The notes: generated by a model not told the origin, from the sequence alone. Shown: positions 17,711-27,205, numbered from the stretch's first letter. The stretch: 64,000 nucleotides of DNA from Mycobacteroides chelonae (GCA_014204435.1 JACHLF010000001.1:576889-640888); one strand, 5' to 3'. Translations and numbers: made by a program.

Positions 17711-18381
17711 TGCGCCGCGCCGTATAGGCCGCGTCCGACCTCGGTGCCGTGATGCACGGTGGCGCTGTTCGGCAGCCCCGCATGCGGGTGCAGCGGGGTG
17801 ACGTTCTCGGGCTCGTCCTCGTCGGAGGGCTCGGTGGTCACGAAGGCCACGGGCTGCTCCGGATGGCGCCCGAACTCGTCGGGGAACACCCAGCGGCGGA
17901 AGGCCCAGAAACGGAACGCCATCTGCAGCAGGTTGCCGATGATGTACGCGCTGATGAAGTCGGCGATGTTCTCCACCGTCAGGCTGACATTTGGCATGCG
18001 CAGCTCGAAGATGTAGCTCGACACCCACAGCGGAATCATCGCGATGATCACGCCCATGCCGCTGACCGCGAAGAACAGCAGCGCCTCGTGGTGGCGCTCC
18101 CGGCCGCCGCGGTCCCGGAAACTCCACTCCCTGTTGAGGATGTAGGAGGCGATGACGGCGATGATGCCGGAGATGATCTTGGCGGTGAGGGGCTTGGGCT
18201 CCAGGATCGTCAGCTTGAGCGCATAGAAGATGCCCGAGTCGATGATGAACGTGGTGGCGCCGACAATTCCGAACTTGATCAGCTCGTGGTGCTGCTCGGC
18301 GACAGGCCGGACGAACCGGGGCAGCCGGGCGATGGTGGCATCGGCGAAAGACACAAATGGCGAGTGTACGGAAGATGGCAT
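17626..18381 (-). CDS. GtrA-family membrane protein (Rv3277-type)
   Basis: 251 aa from ATG 18381; a longer frame upstream is antisense to or overlaps a decayed regulator and has no family support. Four transmembrane helices lie at about 25-145 (HELIKFGIVGATTFIIDSGIFY, ISGIIAVIASYILNREWSF, ALLFFAVSGMGVIIAMIPLWV, FISAYIIGNLLQMAFRFWAFRRWVF), with the GtrA signature NREWSFRDRG. The family flips or binds polyprenyl-linked sugars during polysaccharide synthesis or arabinogalactan decoration. The C-terminal 80 residues are a hydrophilic, probably disordered tail that overlaps the convergent PH-domain gene. Confidence 0.87.
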   Translation of the reverse strand: MPSSVHSPFVSFADATIARLPRFVRPVAEQHHELIKFGIVGATTFIIDSGIFYALKLTILEPKPLTAKIISGIIAVIASYILNREWSFRDRGGRERHHEALLFFAVSGMGVIIAMIPLWVSSYIFELRMPNVSLTVENIADFISAYIIGNLLQMAFRFWAFRRWVFPDEFGRHPEQPVAFVTTEPSDEDEPENVTPLHPHAGLPNSATVHHGTEVGRGLYGAAHHVAGGRSRPRPVERLSPSSEPRVSKTS

Positions 18382-18429
18382 GGCAGTGCGAAGCGGTCGG
18401 CTGACCTGGCAAGGTATGGGCCGTTCGTT

Positions 18430-18779
18430 CCGCTGCCGCCAGGGCCGGAGTCGGCGTGGACGTTGCGCCATGCTCGCGGGCTCGTCCCGCGATGGGTGCG
18501 GAACCAGTGGCTGAAGTTACCGAGAGACGAAAACGCCCGCATTTCGAAGACCTCCGTCAGGCTACGGCGGCCGCTCATGACGAGGTGGTCGGCCAAATGG
18601 AGCAGGGTGGCGTCCAACAGAGTGCTCAAACTCGTGCCTTCACTGGCAGATGCCGATGAATGGTCCGGCGGTCGACTCCCCGGCTGCGGGCGATGTGCTC
18701 CACCGAGCAGCGCTCGACGAGGCTGTGTAGGCACATCGCGACCTGGAGTCCGGTGTCACGGTCGGGCAGTCCGTCTTCT
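18430..18779 (-). pseudogene. Frameshifted C-terminal remnant of an AraC-family regulator
   Basis: The minus strand first encodes LQVAMCLHSLVERCSVEHIARSRGVDRRTIHRHL, then needs a one-base shift near 18655 to continue ASEGTSLSTLLDATLLHLADHLVMSGRRSLTEV...FSSLGNFSHWFRTHRGTSPRAWR. This is the two-helix-turn-helix DNA-binding region of AraC regulators, ending with the usual SPRAWR. The effector-binding N-terminus is absent, and the fragment ends next to the purK promoter. It is a pseudogene lying between GtrA and purK. Confidence 0.85.
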
Positions 18780-18814
18780 CACTGTGACGGGTGATGCGGC
18801 CATCATGACAACAT

Positions 18815-20059
18815 ATGTCTGTGTCTGATGGTCTTCGTGCAAGCGGCTCAGTTGTGTCCGCGGCTCCCGTGGTCACCATGATCGGTGGCGGTCAGCTGGC
18901 CCGGATGACCCATCAGGCGTCGATCGCTCTCGGTCAGACCCTGCGGGTACTGGCCCATGCCGCCGATGAACCGGCGGCCCAAGTAACCCCCGATGTCCTC
19001 CTTGGTTCGCATACCGACCTGGACGACCTGCGCCGTGCCGCCAAGGACGCCACCGTGGTCACCTTCGATCACGAGCACGTCCCCACCGCATTCCTGGAGA
19101 CCTTGCAGAACGAGGGCGTCAACGTGCAGCCGCCGCCGTCCGCGCTCATCTACGCGCAGGACAAGACGTTCATGCGGCGCAAGCTGCGGGACATTGGCGC
19201 GCCGGTGCCCGGCTTCGCCGACATCCGAACCGTCGCCGATGTCGAGCGATTCGCGGCGGAGACGGGTGGCCGGGTCGTGCTGAAGGCGGTGCGTGGCGGA
19301 TACGACGGTCGTGGGGTGTGGATCACCGCTGATCTCGACGAGGCGTGTGCGGTGGCCGCCGAGCAACTGGCCGCCGGAGTAGGGCTGCTTGCCGAGGAGC
19401 GTGTGGACATGCGGCGCGAACTGTCGGCCATGGTGGCCCGCTCTCCCTTTGGGCAGGGTGCCGCCTGGCCGGTGGTGGAAACCGTTCAGTGGAACGGGAT
19501 TTGCGCCGTGGTCATCGCTCCGGCGCCCGAGTTGCCCGAGAAGTTGGCGCTGGAAGCCGAGCAGCTGGCGTTGCGGATCGCCGACGAACTCGGCGTGACG
19601 GGGTGTTTGGCCGTGGAGCTGTTCGAAACCAACGATGGTCGGCTACTGGTCAACGAGTTGGCGATGCGACCGCACAATTCCGGGCATTGGAGCATGGACG
19701 GCGCGCGGACCGGGCAGTTCGAGCAGCACCTGCGTGCCGTGCTGGATTACCCGCTCGGCTCCACCGCGCCACTGGCCCCCGTCACCGTGATGGCGAACGT
19801 GCTGGGTGCGCCGGAGACGCCGGTGATGTCGCTCGACGAGCGCATGCACCACCTGATGGGCCGCATCCCGGAGGCGAAGGTGCACCTGTACGGCAAGGGC
19901 GAGCGCCCGGGCCGCAAGCTCGGACATGTGAATATTCAAGGCCACGTCGATGGTTCGCTGGCCGATCCGCACTATGTCGCGGAGGTCCGCGAGCGCGCCG
20001 AGCGCGCGGCGCACTGGTTGTCACACGGGATATGGACCGATGGATGGGAAGGGCATTAG
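18815..20059 (+). CDS. purK: N5-carboxyaminoimidazole ribonucleotide synthase PurK
   Basis: 414 aa ATP-grasp enzyme. VTMIGGGQLARMTHQASIALG marks the N-terminal domain; then AQDKTFMRRKL, VLKAVRGGYDGRGVWI (ATP-grasp) and VELFETNDGRLLVNELAMRPHNSGHWSMDGARTGQFEQHLRAVLD with metal ligands. It makes N5-CAIR from AIR, ATP and bicarbonate in purine synthesis. The next gene, purE, starts 3 nt past the stop, so the two-step module is one operon, continuing towards fadE25. The first 15 residues are an extension before the Rossmann-like core. Confidence 0.96.
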   Translation: MSVSDGLRASGSVVSAAPVVTMIGGGQLARMTHQASIALGQTLRVLAHAADEPAAQVTPDVLLGSHTDLDDLRRAAKDATVVTFDHEHVPTAFLETLQNEGVNVQPPPSALIYAQDKTFMRRKLRDIGAPVPGFADIRTVADVERFAAETGGRVVLKAVRGGYDGRGVWITADLDEACAVAAEQLAAGVGLLAEERVDMRRELSAMVARSPFGQGAAWPVVETVQWNGICAVVIAPAPELPEKLALEAEQLALRIADELGVTGCLAVELFETNDGRLLVNELAMRPHNSGHWSMDGARTGQFEQHLRAVLDYPLGSTAPLAPVTVMANVLGAPETPVMSLDERMHHLMGRIPEAKVHLYGKGERPGRKLGHVNIQGHVDGSLADPHYVAEVRERAERAAHWLSHGIWTDGWEGH

Positions 20060-20062
20060 AAC

Positions 20063-20569
20063 GTGAGCGCACGGGTCGGCTTGATCATGGGCAGCGACAG
20101 CGACTGGTCGGTGATGTCGGATGCCGCGAATGCCTTGGCGGAGTTTGATATTCCGTTCGAGGTCGGTGTGGTCTCGGCGCACCGAACCCCCGGGCGCATG
20201 CTGGAGTACGCACAGATAGCCGCTGAGCGGGGCATTGAAGTGATCATCGCGGGCGCCGGTGGTGCCGCGCACCTGCCGGGCATGGTGGCCTCGGCGACCC
20301 CGCTGCCGGTGATCGGTGTGCCGGTGCCGTTGGCCCGGCTAGACGGCCTGGATTCCCTGCTGTCCATCGTGCAGATGCCCGCCGGCGTTCCGGTCGCGAC
20401 GGTGTCCATCGGTGGAGCCCGCAACGCCGGACTGCTTGCCGCACGAATCCTCGGCGTCTCCGATGCCGCGCTGCGGGACAAGGTCGTCGCCTTCCAGGCG
20501 AACATGGAAGCCACCGTTTTGGAGAAAGACGAGGCCCTGCGGCGCAGACTGATGGGCGAAGAGATTTGA
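20063..20569 (+). CDS. purE: N5-carboxyaminoimidazole ribonucleotide mutase PurE
   Basis: 168 aa class I Pur[15 protein letters not shown] opens the active site, with [12 protein letters not shown] and [15 protein letters not shown] for substrate binding, and the [35 protein letters not shown] stretch completing the fold. It rearranges N5-CAIR, the PurK product, to CAIR. GTG start just past purK. Full length and intact. Confidence 0.96.
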   Translation: MSARVGLIMGSDSDWSVMSDAANALAEFDIPFEVGVVSAHRTPGRMLEYAQIAAERGIEVIIAGAGGAAHLPGMVASATPLPVIGVPVPLARLDGLDSLLSIVQMPAGVPVATVSIGGARNAGLLAARILGVSDAALRDKVVAFQANMEATVLEKDEALRRRLMGEEI

Positions 20570-20616
20570 CCCTGACGTACAGTTAATGCCGACTAACTCT
20601 GATCGACGCTGGAGGC

Positions 20617-21783
20617 ATGATGGCAGGAAACCCGTCGTTTGACCTGTTCAAGCTGGCTGAGGAGCACGACGAGTTGCGTGCTGCCATCCGTGGTCTGGCA
20701 GAGAAAGAGATCGCTCCTTACGCCAAGGACGTCGACGAGAAGGCGCGTTTCCCCGAGGAAGCGCTCAGCGCACTGGTTGCCTCCGGCTTCAATGCCGTGC
20801 ACGTCCCGGAGGAGTACGACGGTCAGGGCGCCGACAGCGTGGCCGCCTGCATTGTCATCGAAGAGGTTGCGCGGGTCTGCGCGTCGTCGTCACTGATCCC
20901 CGCCGTCAACAAGCTCGGCACGATGGGCCTGATCCTGGGCGGTTCGGAAGAGCTGAAGAAGCAGGTCTTGCCCTCGATCGCCAGCGGCGAGGCAATGGCG
21001 TCCTACGCGCTCTCCGAGCGTGAGGCCGGCAGCGACGCGGCAGGCATGCGCACCCGCGCCAAGGCCGATGGTGATGACTGGGTTATCAACGGCTCCAAGT
21101 GTTGGATCACCAACGGTGGGAAGTCCTCCTGGTACACCGTGATGGCCGTGACCGACCCGGAGAAGAAGGCGCATGGAATCTCCGCGTTCATGGTGCACAA
21201 GGACGACGAGGGATTCACCGTCGGTCCGCTGGAGCACAAGCTCGGCATCAAGGGTTCGCCGACGGCCGAGCTGTACTTCGAGAACTGCCGCATCCCGGGT
21301 GACCGGATCATCGGGCAGCCGGGTACCGGCTTCAAGACTGCCCTCGAAACGCTGGACCACACCCGTCCGACCATCGGCGCGCAGGCCCTCGGCATCGCGC
21401 AGGGTGCGCTGGATCAGGCCATCGCATACACCAAGGACCGCAAGCAGTTTGGCCGGTCCATCAGTGACTTCCAGGGTGTGCAGTTCATGCTCGCCGACAT
21501 GGCGATGAAGGTGGAAGCCGCCCGGTTGATGGTCTACACGGCCGCGTCCCGCGCCGAGCGTGGCGAGAAGGGGCTGGGCTTCATCTCGTCGGCCTCGAAG
21601 TGCTTCGCGTCCGATGTGGCCATGGAGGTCACCACCGACGCCGTGCAGTTGTTCGGTGGCGCGGGGTACACCACGGACTTCCCGGTGGAGCGCATGATGC
21701 GCGATGCCAAGATCACCCAGATCTACGAGGGCACCAACCAGATTCAGCGCGTCGTCATGAGTCGCGCGCTGCTGACTTCCTAA
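20617..21783 (+). CDS. fadE25: Acyl-CoA dehydrogenase FadE25
   Basis: 388 aa, the standard length for short/medium-chain acyl-CoA dehydrogenases. Motifs: ALSEREAGSDAAGMRTRA and ITNGGKSSWYTVMA for FAD, DRKQFGRSISDFQGVQFMLADMA, QLFGGAGYTTDFPVERMMRDAKITQIYEGTNQIQR with the catalytic Glu in YEGTNQ. It oxidises acyl-CoA to trans-2-enoyl-CoA in beta-oxidation. Located 47 nt after purE, as in M. tuberculosis. Its TAA stop lies inside a large palindrome shared with the convergent gene. Confidence 0.95.
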   Translation: MMAGNPSFDLFKLAEEHDELRAAIRGLAEKEIAPYAKDVDEKARFPEEALSALVASGFNAVHVPEEYDGQGADSVAACIVIEEVARVCASSSLIPAVNKLGTMGLILGGSEELKKQVLPSIASGEAMASYALSEREAGSDAAGMRTRAKADGDDWVINGSKCWITNGGKSSWYTVMAVTDPEKKAHGISAFMVHKDDEGFTVGPLEHKLGIKGSPTAELYFENCRIPGDRIIGQPGTGFKTALETLDHTRPTIGAQALGIAQGALDQAIAYTKDRKQFGRSISDFQGVQFMLADMAMKVEAARLMVYTAASRAERGEKGLGFISSASKCFASDVAMEVTTDAVQLFGGAGYTTDFPVERMMRDAKITQIYEGTNQIQRVVMSRALLTS

Positions 21784-21855
21784 CACCTTGATGCCGAGAT
21801 GACATTGGCGCTGGTGTTTTCGACTAAACACCAGCGCCAATGTCATCTCGTGTTA
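21781..21855. terminator. Perfect bidirectional hairpin between convergent genes
   Basis: Arms 21795-21819 and 21826-21850 are perfectly complementary over 25 bp around a 6-nt loop. The outer TAACA/TGTTA pair (21781-21785 with 21851-21855) contains the stop codons of both flanking genes. It reads equally on both strands, so it can end transcription from either side. Confidence 0.85.
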
Positions 21856-22533
21856 GGGGAGACGCTTCGTGACCTTCTCGGTTGCCACCCGTCGTTCTTG
21901 CGCGGCGGCGTCGGGATTGGCCACCTGCACCAGCGATGCCCCGGCGATGAGCACCGCCAGCAGGTTGGCGATCAGCGACTGCGGGGTATCCCAGGAGCCC
22001 GCGCTCAGCACTCGATCCTCGGCGGTGATTCCTTGTTCGGCGGCACTTTCACGTGCGGCGGCGGCGATCTGGTCAACGCCTTGACCGTCCAGCGCGGGTC
22101 CGGCGCCGCCGGGGGAGAAGCGATCTCCGTGTACCCGGACCGCCGTCGAATAATCGGTCAACCCGAGCGGTAGGTGGGGCACCGGGCGCCCGAACGCGTC
22201 GAGAGACAGCACGCACACCTCACCGGCGTCTGGCTCGTCACCGAGCGTGCAGAAGGCCACGTCGGCACCGTCGTCAGCGAACACCACTTCCGCTCCTGCC
22301 CACCAAACTCCGAGCAGCACACCCGCGGTCTGCCAGTGCGCGGGCAGTCGCACCGCGACCGTCGAACCAGGACCCGCGCTGAACTCGTCGCGCAACATGT
22401 TGGCCGTTTTGGCGGCCCAGTTGGCCAGCGTCACGGTCGAGAGCTCGATGCGTTCGCCGGTGCCGTCGTCGTAGTAGGTGATCCGTGGGGCCGGACTGCT
22501 CACGTCGCCCAGCAGCAGAGACGTCAGGTTCAT
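21853..22533 (-). CDS. TIGR03089-family protein (Rv3268-type)
   Basis: 226 aa. The sequence resembles the N-terminal region of acyl-CoA synthetases (ITYYDDGTGERIELSTVTLANWAAKTANMLRDEF..GSTVAVRLPAHWQTAGVLLGVWWAGAEVVF) but lacks the AMP-binding P-loop and the C-terminal catalytic lid. The family is actinobacterial and uncharacterised. Its ATG overlaps the cpsA stop by 1 nt (TGATG), so the two are cotranscribed. The stop lies inside the convergent hairpin shared with fadE25. Confidence 0.87.
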   Translation of the reverse strand: MNLTSLLLGDVSSPAPRITYYDDGTGERIELSTVTLANWAAKTANMLRDEFSAGPGSTVAVRLPAHWQTAGVLLGVWWAGAEVVFADDGADVAFCTLGDEPDAGEVCVLSLDAFGRPVPHLPLGLTDYSTAVRVHGDRFSPGGAGPALDGQGVDQIAAAARESAAEQGITAEDRVLSAGSWDTPQSLIANLLAVLIAGASLVQVANPDAAAQERRVATEKVTKRLP

Positions 22534-24041
22534 CAGTTGACGCAGCGAGGTCCGTTGGCCGCGGTGAAGATGGGCGACTGCGGTGGCGGGGGCGCGTCGT
22601 CCTCCGTGGTGGGACCGGTCTCCGAGGCAGCCGGTGTGGTCTCGCGGCCGGACCCCGGACCGTGGTAATCGTTCGACAACACCACACGGACGGTGCGTTC
22701 GGGCAGACCCTGCTTCTGCGCGACGGGCAACCCCAACGCCTCGGCTACCGCCTTGGCGCCCATGTCGTCCTCCTGCGCGGCCTGGACCTGACTGCTGCCC
22801 GCGTGGTCGGCCTCGTTGTTGCCGACCTTCCCGGCCGTGAAACCCTTGCCCACCAACAGCTCCGACACCGCGGCGGCGAGACCGTTGATCTGGGTCTCGT
22901 TGACGACGTCGGCGGTCGTCTGGTCCTTGGAGTAGGTGGCCTCGTCGGTCTTGCCCTGCTGCTGCTGATCCAGCAGGCTGCCCACCCAGCTGCGCACCTG
23001 GTCGGGATCGACCTTCACGACGCTCTGCGTGCCGTCCTCGGTCCAGCCGTCCTCACGCAGGATGGGGATGGTCGCGAATGCCACGTTGCCCCCGGAGAGC
23101 TTCTGCAGCTGTTGGATGAAGTCCATGACGTCCCAGCCCTGGCTGAGCACGACTGTGCGGGTGATCGCATCGCGGAGCGCGCCCAACGTGCTGGGATTCG
23201 TCAGCGTTCCTCTGGAGAGCGCCGAATGGGCCAGCGACGACATGACCACCTGCTGGCGGACCACCCGGTCGAGGTCGCCGCGCGGCAGGTCGTGGCGCTG
23301 GCGCACGAAGCTGAGCGCGTTCGGGCCGTCGAGCGTCTGCGGGCCGGCCGGGAAGTCGGCGCCCGACATCGGTTCGTAGACGGCCTCGTTGAGGCAGACG
23401 TTCACACCACCGAGAGCGTTGGTCATCAGCACGAATCCGAGCATGCTGACCTCGGCGTAGCGATCCACGGTGACACCGGTCAGCTTGGCGACGGTCTGGA
23501 TGAGCGCCGAACGCCCGGCGTCCACCGACTCACGCTCGGCGGCCTCCAACGTCTCTCCGGACTCGACGCGTTTTTGACGGTCGTTCTCCTTGGCTTCGCC
23601 GTAGACGCCGTTGATCTTTCCCATGGTGCCGTCCGGGATCGAGACATAGGAGTCACGCGGGATCGAGATCGCGGTGGCCGACTTCCCGTTGTTGGGGATA
23701 CGGATGAGGATGATGGTGTCGGTATTGGTGGCCGTTTCGTCGCCGGCTCGCAGCATCGAGAGTTCGTCCTGCGAGAGGGGATTGCCGTGAGCATCGCTAC
23801 GGCTGTCGACACCCACCATCAGGATGTCGATCGCGCCGTCATTGGGCTTCCCGGCATTGCCGAACAGGCTGGGAAGATCGAACCGGGCAATGTTCGGATC
23901 GATGTTGCCGATCTTTCCCCACGCGGCCCCGGTGACCACCATGACGGCGACCGCGGCCACCGTCGCCATGCCACGCCACAACGGGCGCGGCGACTCCGCC
24001 TGTGATGAGGCCCCCGCGCGCGGAGCGTGAGGGTCAGTCAC
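22533..24041 (-). CDS. cpsA: LytR-CpsA-Psr family transferase CpsA
   Basis: 502 aa from GTG 24041 (VTDPHAPRAG), preferred over a TTG further upstream because AGAGG precedes it and the length fits. A cytoplasmic tail is followed by one transmembrane helix (GMATVAAVAVMVVTGAAW, near 30-48), then the LCP domain: ILMVGVDSRSDAHG, DTIILIRIPNNGKSATAISIPRDSYV, INGVYGEAK, LNEAV and the RQRHDLPRGDLDRVVRQQ motif. A C-terminal LytR_C domain occupies about 380-480. LCP enzymes attach arabinogalactan or similar polymers to peptidoglycan from polyprenyl-linked donors. Divergent from rmlD, which makes the linker rhamnose. Confidence 0.92.
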   Translation of the reverse strand: MTDPHAPRAGASSQAESPRPLWRGMATVAAVAVMVVTGAAWGKIGNIDPNIARFDLPSLFGNAGKPNDGAIDILMVGVDSRSDAHGNPLSQDELSMLRAGDETATNTDTIILIRIPNNGKSATAISIPRDSYVSIPDGTMGKINGVYGEAKENDRQKRVESGETLEAAERESVDAGRSALIQTVAKLTGVTVDRYAEVSMLGFVLMTNALGGVNVCLNEAVYEPMSGADFPAGPQTLDGPNALSFVRQRHDLPRGDLDRVVRQQVVMSSLAHSALSRGTLTNPSTLGALRDAITRTVVLSQGWDVMDFIQQLQKLSGGNVAFATIPILREDGWTEDGTQSVVKVDPDQVRSWVGSLLDQQQQGKTDEATYSKDQTTADVVNETQINGLAAAVSELLVGKGFTAGKVGNNEADHAGSSQVQAAQEDDMGAKAVAEALGLPVAQKQGLPERTVRVVLSNDYHGPGSGRETTPAASETGPTTEDDAPPPPQSPIFTAANGPRCVN

Positions 24042-24163
24042 GATGTGGGTCCATTTCCTCTCCGGGCCGGCATTCGCCGGGCAACGTCTCTCAAGCCTTG
24101 TCAAGGCTACGTCGCGGCGGCGCCCATCCCCCGCAAGCGACGTCGGCGTGCCAGACTCTCGGT

Positions 24164-25018
24164 GTGCTTGTTATCACCGGAGCGGGTGGCCAGCTGGGCA
24201 CTCATCTCATTGCTCGCGCGGCCCGTCGAGACATTCCCACCAGGGCGCTGAAGTCGACCGATTGGGATATCGCCGCCGATGATGCACCTGACGGGGTGGT
24301 AGCCAACGGGGACACCGTCATCAACTGTGCGGCCTACACCGCCGTCGATGCCGCGGAATCGGACGAGGCCAGGGCCTATGCGGTCAACGCCACCGGCGCG
24401 GCCAACGTTGCGCGGGTGTGCCGGGATGTTGGCGCCAAGCTGATCCATATCTCCACCGACTACGTCTTCAACGGTGATTTCGGGGACATCGCGCCGGCAC
24501 CGTATCGGCCCGATGCCGCCACGGACCCGCAGGGGGTGTACGGCCGGACCAAGCTCGCCGGGGAGCGGGCAGTGCACGAGGCGCTGCCGTCCGCGCATGT
24601 GGTGCGTACGGCCTGGGTGTACACGGGGGTGGGTGGCGATTTTGTCGGGATCATGCGAAGGCTTGCCGCCGGTGACGGGCCGGTCCGGGTGGTGACCGAC
24701 CAGACCGGATCCCCGACATACGCCGCAGATCTCGCCGAGGCGCTGTTGGACTTGGCGGCGGCCGACGTCGATGCCCCGATCCTGCATGCCACCGGGGGCG
24801 GCGTGGTGAACCGCTTCGATTGGGCTAAGGCCGTATTCGACCTGGTCGGTGCCGATAGTTCGCGAGTCCAGCCCTGCCTTTCCGCCGACATGCCGAGGCC
24901 TGCCCCACGCCCGCCCTACTCCGCTCTGGATGGCAGCCAGTGGGCCGACGCGGGTCTGCCGCCGCTGCGCCCGTGGTATGCGGCGCTGGCTGAGGCGTTG
25001 GCCACACACCAGGGGTAG
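24164..25018 (+). CDS. rmlD: dTDP-4-dehydrorhamnose reductase RmlD
   Basis: 284 aa from GTG 24164, placing VLVITGAGGQLGTHLI, the NAD(P) loop, at the N-terminus. Later motifs are NCAAYTAVDAAESDEARAYAVNA, STDYVFNGDF, YGRTKLAGERAVHEA (Tyr-xxx-Lys) and TDQTGSPTYAADLAEALL. It makes dTDP-L-rhamnose, the donor for the rhamnose of the arabinogalactan linker. The rhamnosyltransferase wbbL follows 15 nt later. The divergent partner is cpsA. Confidence 0.95.
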   Translation: MLVITGAGGQLGTHLIARAARRDIPTRALKSTDWDIAADDAPDGVVANGDTVINCAAYTAVDAAESDEARAYAVNATGAANVARVCRDVGAKLIHISTDYVFNGDFGDIAPAPYRPDAATDPQGVYGRTKLAGERAVHEALPSAHVVRTAWVYTGVGGDFVGIMRRLAAGDGPVRVVTDQTGSPTYAADLAEALLDLAAADVDAPILHATGGGVVNRFDWAKAVFDLVGADSSRVQPCLSADMPRPAPRPPYSALDGSQWADAGLPPLRPWYAALAEALATHQG

Positions 25019-25033
25019 GTACCCTCTAGCACC

Positions 25034-25948
25034 GTGCTGGATCCTCATCGCGCAAGCGACCCTTCGGCGACCGAGCAGATTGCCGTGGTGACGGTGACGT
25101 ACTCGCCCGGCGAGCACCTGCACCGTTTCCTGCGGACGCTGCGGCACGCCACCGATCGGCCGCTGCGGGTGATCCTCGCTGACAACGGCTCGACGGATGG
25201 CGCCCCCGAGGCCGCTGCCGAGGAACCCGATGTCGAGCTGCTCCACACCGGAGGCAATGTCGGCTACGGCAAGGCCGCCAACGTGGGGGTCGCGCAGATA
25301 GATCCCGACGCCGAATGGATCGTGGTCGCCAATCCCGATGTGCAGTGGGGGCCGGGAAGCATCGATGCGCTGCTGGAGGTCGCGCAGCGCTGGCCCGCCG
25401 CGGGTGCGTTGGGTCCACTGATTCGTGAGCCCGACGGCACCGTGTATCCCTCGGCGCGCGTGATGCCGACCCTGACCGGGGGCGGGCTCCACGCACTGTT
25501 GGGCACGGTGTGGCCCACCAATCCGTGGACCGCGGCCTACCGCCAGGACCGGATGGAACCGTCCGAACGCGTCGTGGGATGGCTCTCAGGTTCTTGCCTG
25601 TTGCTTCGGCGCAAGGCGTTCGACGCCATCGGTGGATTCGACTCGCGGTACTTCATGTACATGGAAGACGTCGATCTCGGGGACCGGCTCGCACGTGCCG
25701 GCTGGCAGAACGTGTATGCACCCAGCTCGGAAGTTGTGCATGCGAAAGGCCATGCGGCCGGACGCGATCCGGCGCGCAGCCTCACCGCGCACCACGACAG
25801 CGTCTACATTTTTCAATCGGACCGGCATCCGCTCTGGTGGCAGGCGCCGCTGCGCTGGGGCATTCGGGGCGCGCTTGCGGCGCGATCCGCCATCGTGGTG
25901 CGAGCGGCCGTCCGCGCCAATCGGCGCCGGGACAAGCAAGGAGGGTGA
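25034..25948 (+). CDS. wbbL: Rhamnosyltransferase WbbL (GT2)
   Basis: 304 aa GT-A glycosyltransferase. IAVVTVTYSPGEHLHRFLRTL opens the fold; VILADNGSTDGAPE binds nucleotide, IVVANPDVQWGPGSIDAL is the DxD-like region, WLSGSCLLLRRKAFDAIGGFDSRYFMYMEDVDLGDRLARAGW carries the ED acceptor/base motif. WbbL transfers rhamnose from dTDP-rhamnose to decaprenyl-PP-GlcNAc, making the linker of mycobacterial cell wall; it is essential in M. smegmatis. Operon: rmlD, wbbL, manB. Confidence 0.94.
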   Translation: MLDPHRASDPSATEQIAVVTVTYSPGEHLHRFLRTLRHATDRPLRVILADNGSTDGAPEAAAEEPDVELLHTGGNVGYGKAANVGVAQIDPDAEWIVVANPDVQWGPGSIDALLEVAQRWPAAGALGPLIREPDGTVYPSARVMPTLTGGGLHALLGTVWPTNPWTAAYRQDRMEPSERVVGWLSGSCLLLRRKAFDAIGGFDSRYFMYMEDVDLGDRLARAGWQNVYAPSSEVVHAKGHAAGRDPARSLTAHHDSVYIFQSDRHPLWWQAPLRWGIRGALAARSAIVVRAAVRANRRRDKQGG

Positions 25949-25949
25949 T

Positions 25950-27029
25950 ATGTCTGACCATGTGAAAGCCGATGCCGTCATCTTGGTGGGTGGGCAGGGC
26001 ACCCGGTTGCGTCCACTCACGCTGTCGGCGCCCAAGCCGATGCTGCCGATCGCGGGCTTCCCATTTCTGACTCACGTGCTGTCGCGGGTCGCGGCGGCTG
26101 GGATCGATCATGTGGTGCTCGGGACGTCCTACAAGGCCGAGGTCTTCGAGTCGGAGTTCGGCGACGGATCCAAACTGGGCCTGCAGATCACCTATGTATA
26201 CGAAGAGGAGCCGCTGGGTACCGGCGGTGCCATCCGGAATGTGCTGGACCACCTGCGCCACGACACCGCACTGATCTTCAATGGTGATGTGCTGTCCGGT
26301 CTGGATCTGAAAGATCTTCTCGCGCAGCATGAAAAGACCCAAGCCGACCTGACCTTGCACTTGGTGCGCGTGGGGGATCCGCGCGCATTCGGTTGTGTGC
26401 CTACCGATTCCGATGGGCGGGTGACCGCGTTCCTGGAGAAGACCGAGGACCCGCCCACGGATCAGATCAATGCCGGGTGTTACGTCTTCCGGCGCGAGTT
26501 GATCGAACAGATCCCATCGGGTCGCCCGGTTTCGGTTGAGCGGGAAGTCTTCCCGGGTCTGCTCAGCAGCGGCGCCAAGGTGTGCGGATACGTCGACACC
26601 AGCTACTGGCGCGACATGGGCACCCCCGAGGACTTCGTGCGCGGGTCGGCTGATCTGGTTCGTGGTATCGCGCCGTCACCGGCGATCCCCGAGCATCCAG
26701 GCGAGGCACTGGTACACGACGGTGCCTCGGTGGCGCCGGGCGCGCTGGTGATCGGTGGCACCGTGGTGGGGCGGGGTGCCGAAATAGGACCGGGGGCACG
26801 GCTGGACGGCGCAGTCATCTTCGATGGCGCGCGCATCGAGGCGGGTGCCGTGGTGGAACGTTCCATCATCGGATTCGGTGCGAGGATCGGACCGCGCGCA
26901 CTGGTGCGTGACGGGGTAATCGGCGACGGCGCCGATATCGGTGCGCGCTGTGAGCTGCTACGTGGCGCGCGGGTATGGCCGGGAATCACCATTCCCGACG
27001 GCGGCATCAGGTACTCCTCGGACGTCTAG
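25950..27029 (+). CDS. manB: Mannose-1-phosphate guanylyltransferase (ManB/Rv3264c-type)
   Basis: 359 aa from ATG 25950 with AAGGAGGG upstream; the longer frame overlaps wbbL. The nucleotidyltransferase domain (1-235) has AVILVGGQGTRLRPLTLSAPKPMLPIAG, IFNGDVLSGLDLKDLL, FLEKTEDPPTDQINAGCYVF and the YVDTSYWRDMGTPEDFVRG motif. The C-terminus (about 260-359) is a left-handed beta-helix with hexapeptide repeats. It forms GDP-mannose for phosphatidylinositol mannosides, LAM and glycoproteins. PmmA and ManA further right supply mannose-1-phosphate and mannose-6-phosphate. Confidence 0.93.
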   Translation: MSDHVKADAVILVGGQGTRLRPLTLSAPKPMLPIAGFPFLTHVLSRVAAAGIDHVVLGTSYKAEVFESEFGDGSKLGLQITYVYEEEPLGTGGAIRNVLDHLRHDTALIFNGDVLSGLDLKDLLAQHEKTQADLTLHLVRVGDPRAFGCVPTDSDGRVTAFLEKTEDPPTDQINAGCYVFRRELIEQIPSGRPVSVEREVFPGLLSSGAKVCGYVDTSYWRDMGTPEDFVRGSADLVRGIAPSPAIPEHPGEALVHDGASVAPGALVIGGTVVGRGAEIGPGARLDGAVIFDGARIEAGAVVERSIIGFGARIGPRALVRDGVIGDGADIGARCELLRGARVWPGITIPDGGIRYSSDV

Positions 27030-27205
27030 GCGCCCAGGCGCACGTCGGCGTCGGACGTCGCGTACTCGGCGGCGGAGCCGAATATTACTGAGGGATTGCC
27101 ATTTTCGATGGCGGTGGCCATGTGTACGCCTCACCGAATCGTCGTTGATGGGGGGACGATACGACCGTAGGTGGGGCTGGACGCGAGTAATACACCACCC
27201 GACTT

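Noticed and set aside
20570..20616. Short AGTTA-N8-TAACT repeat upstream of fadE25
   Set aside because: Only 5-bp arms; no second copy in the window and no clear regulator match, so not listed as an operator.
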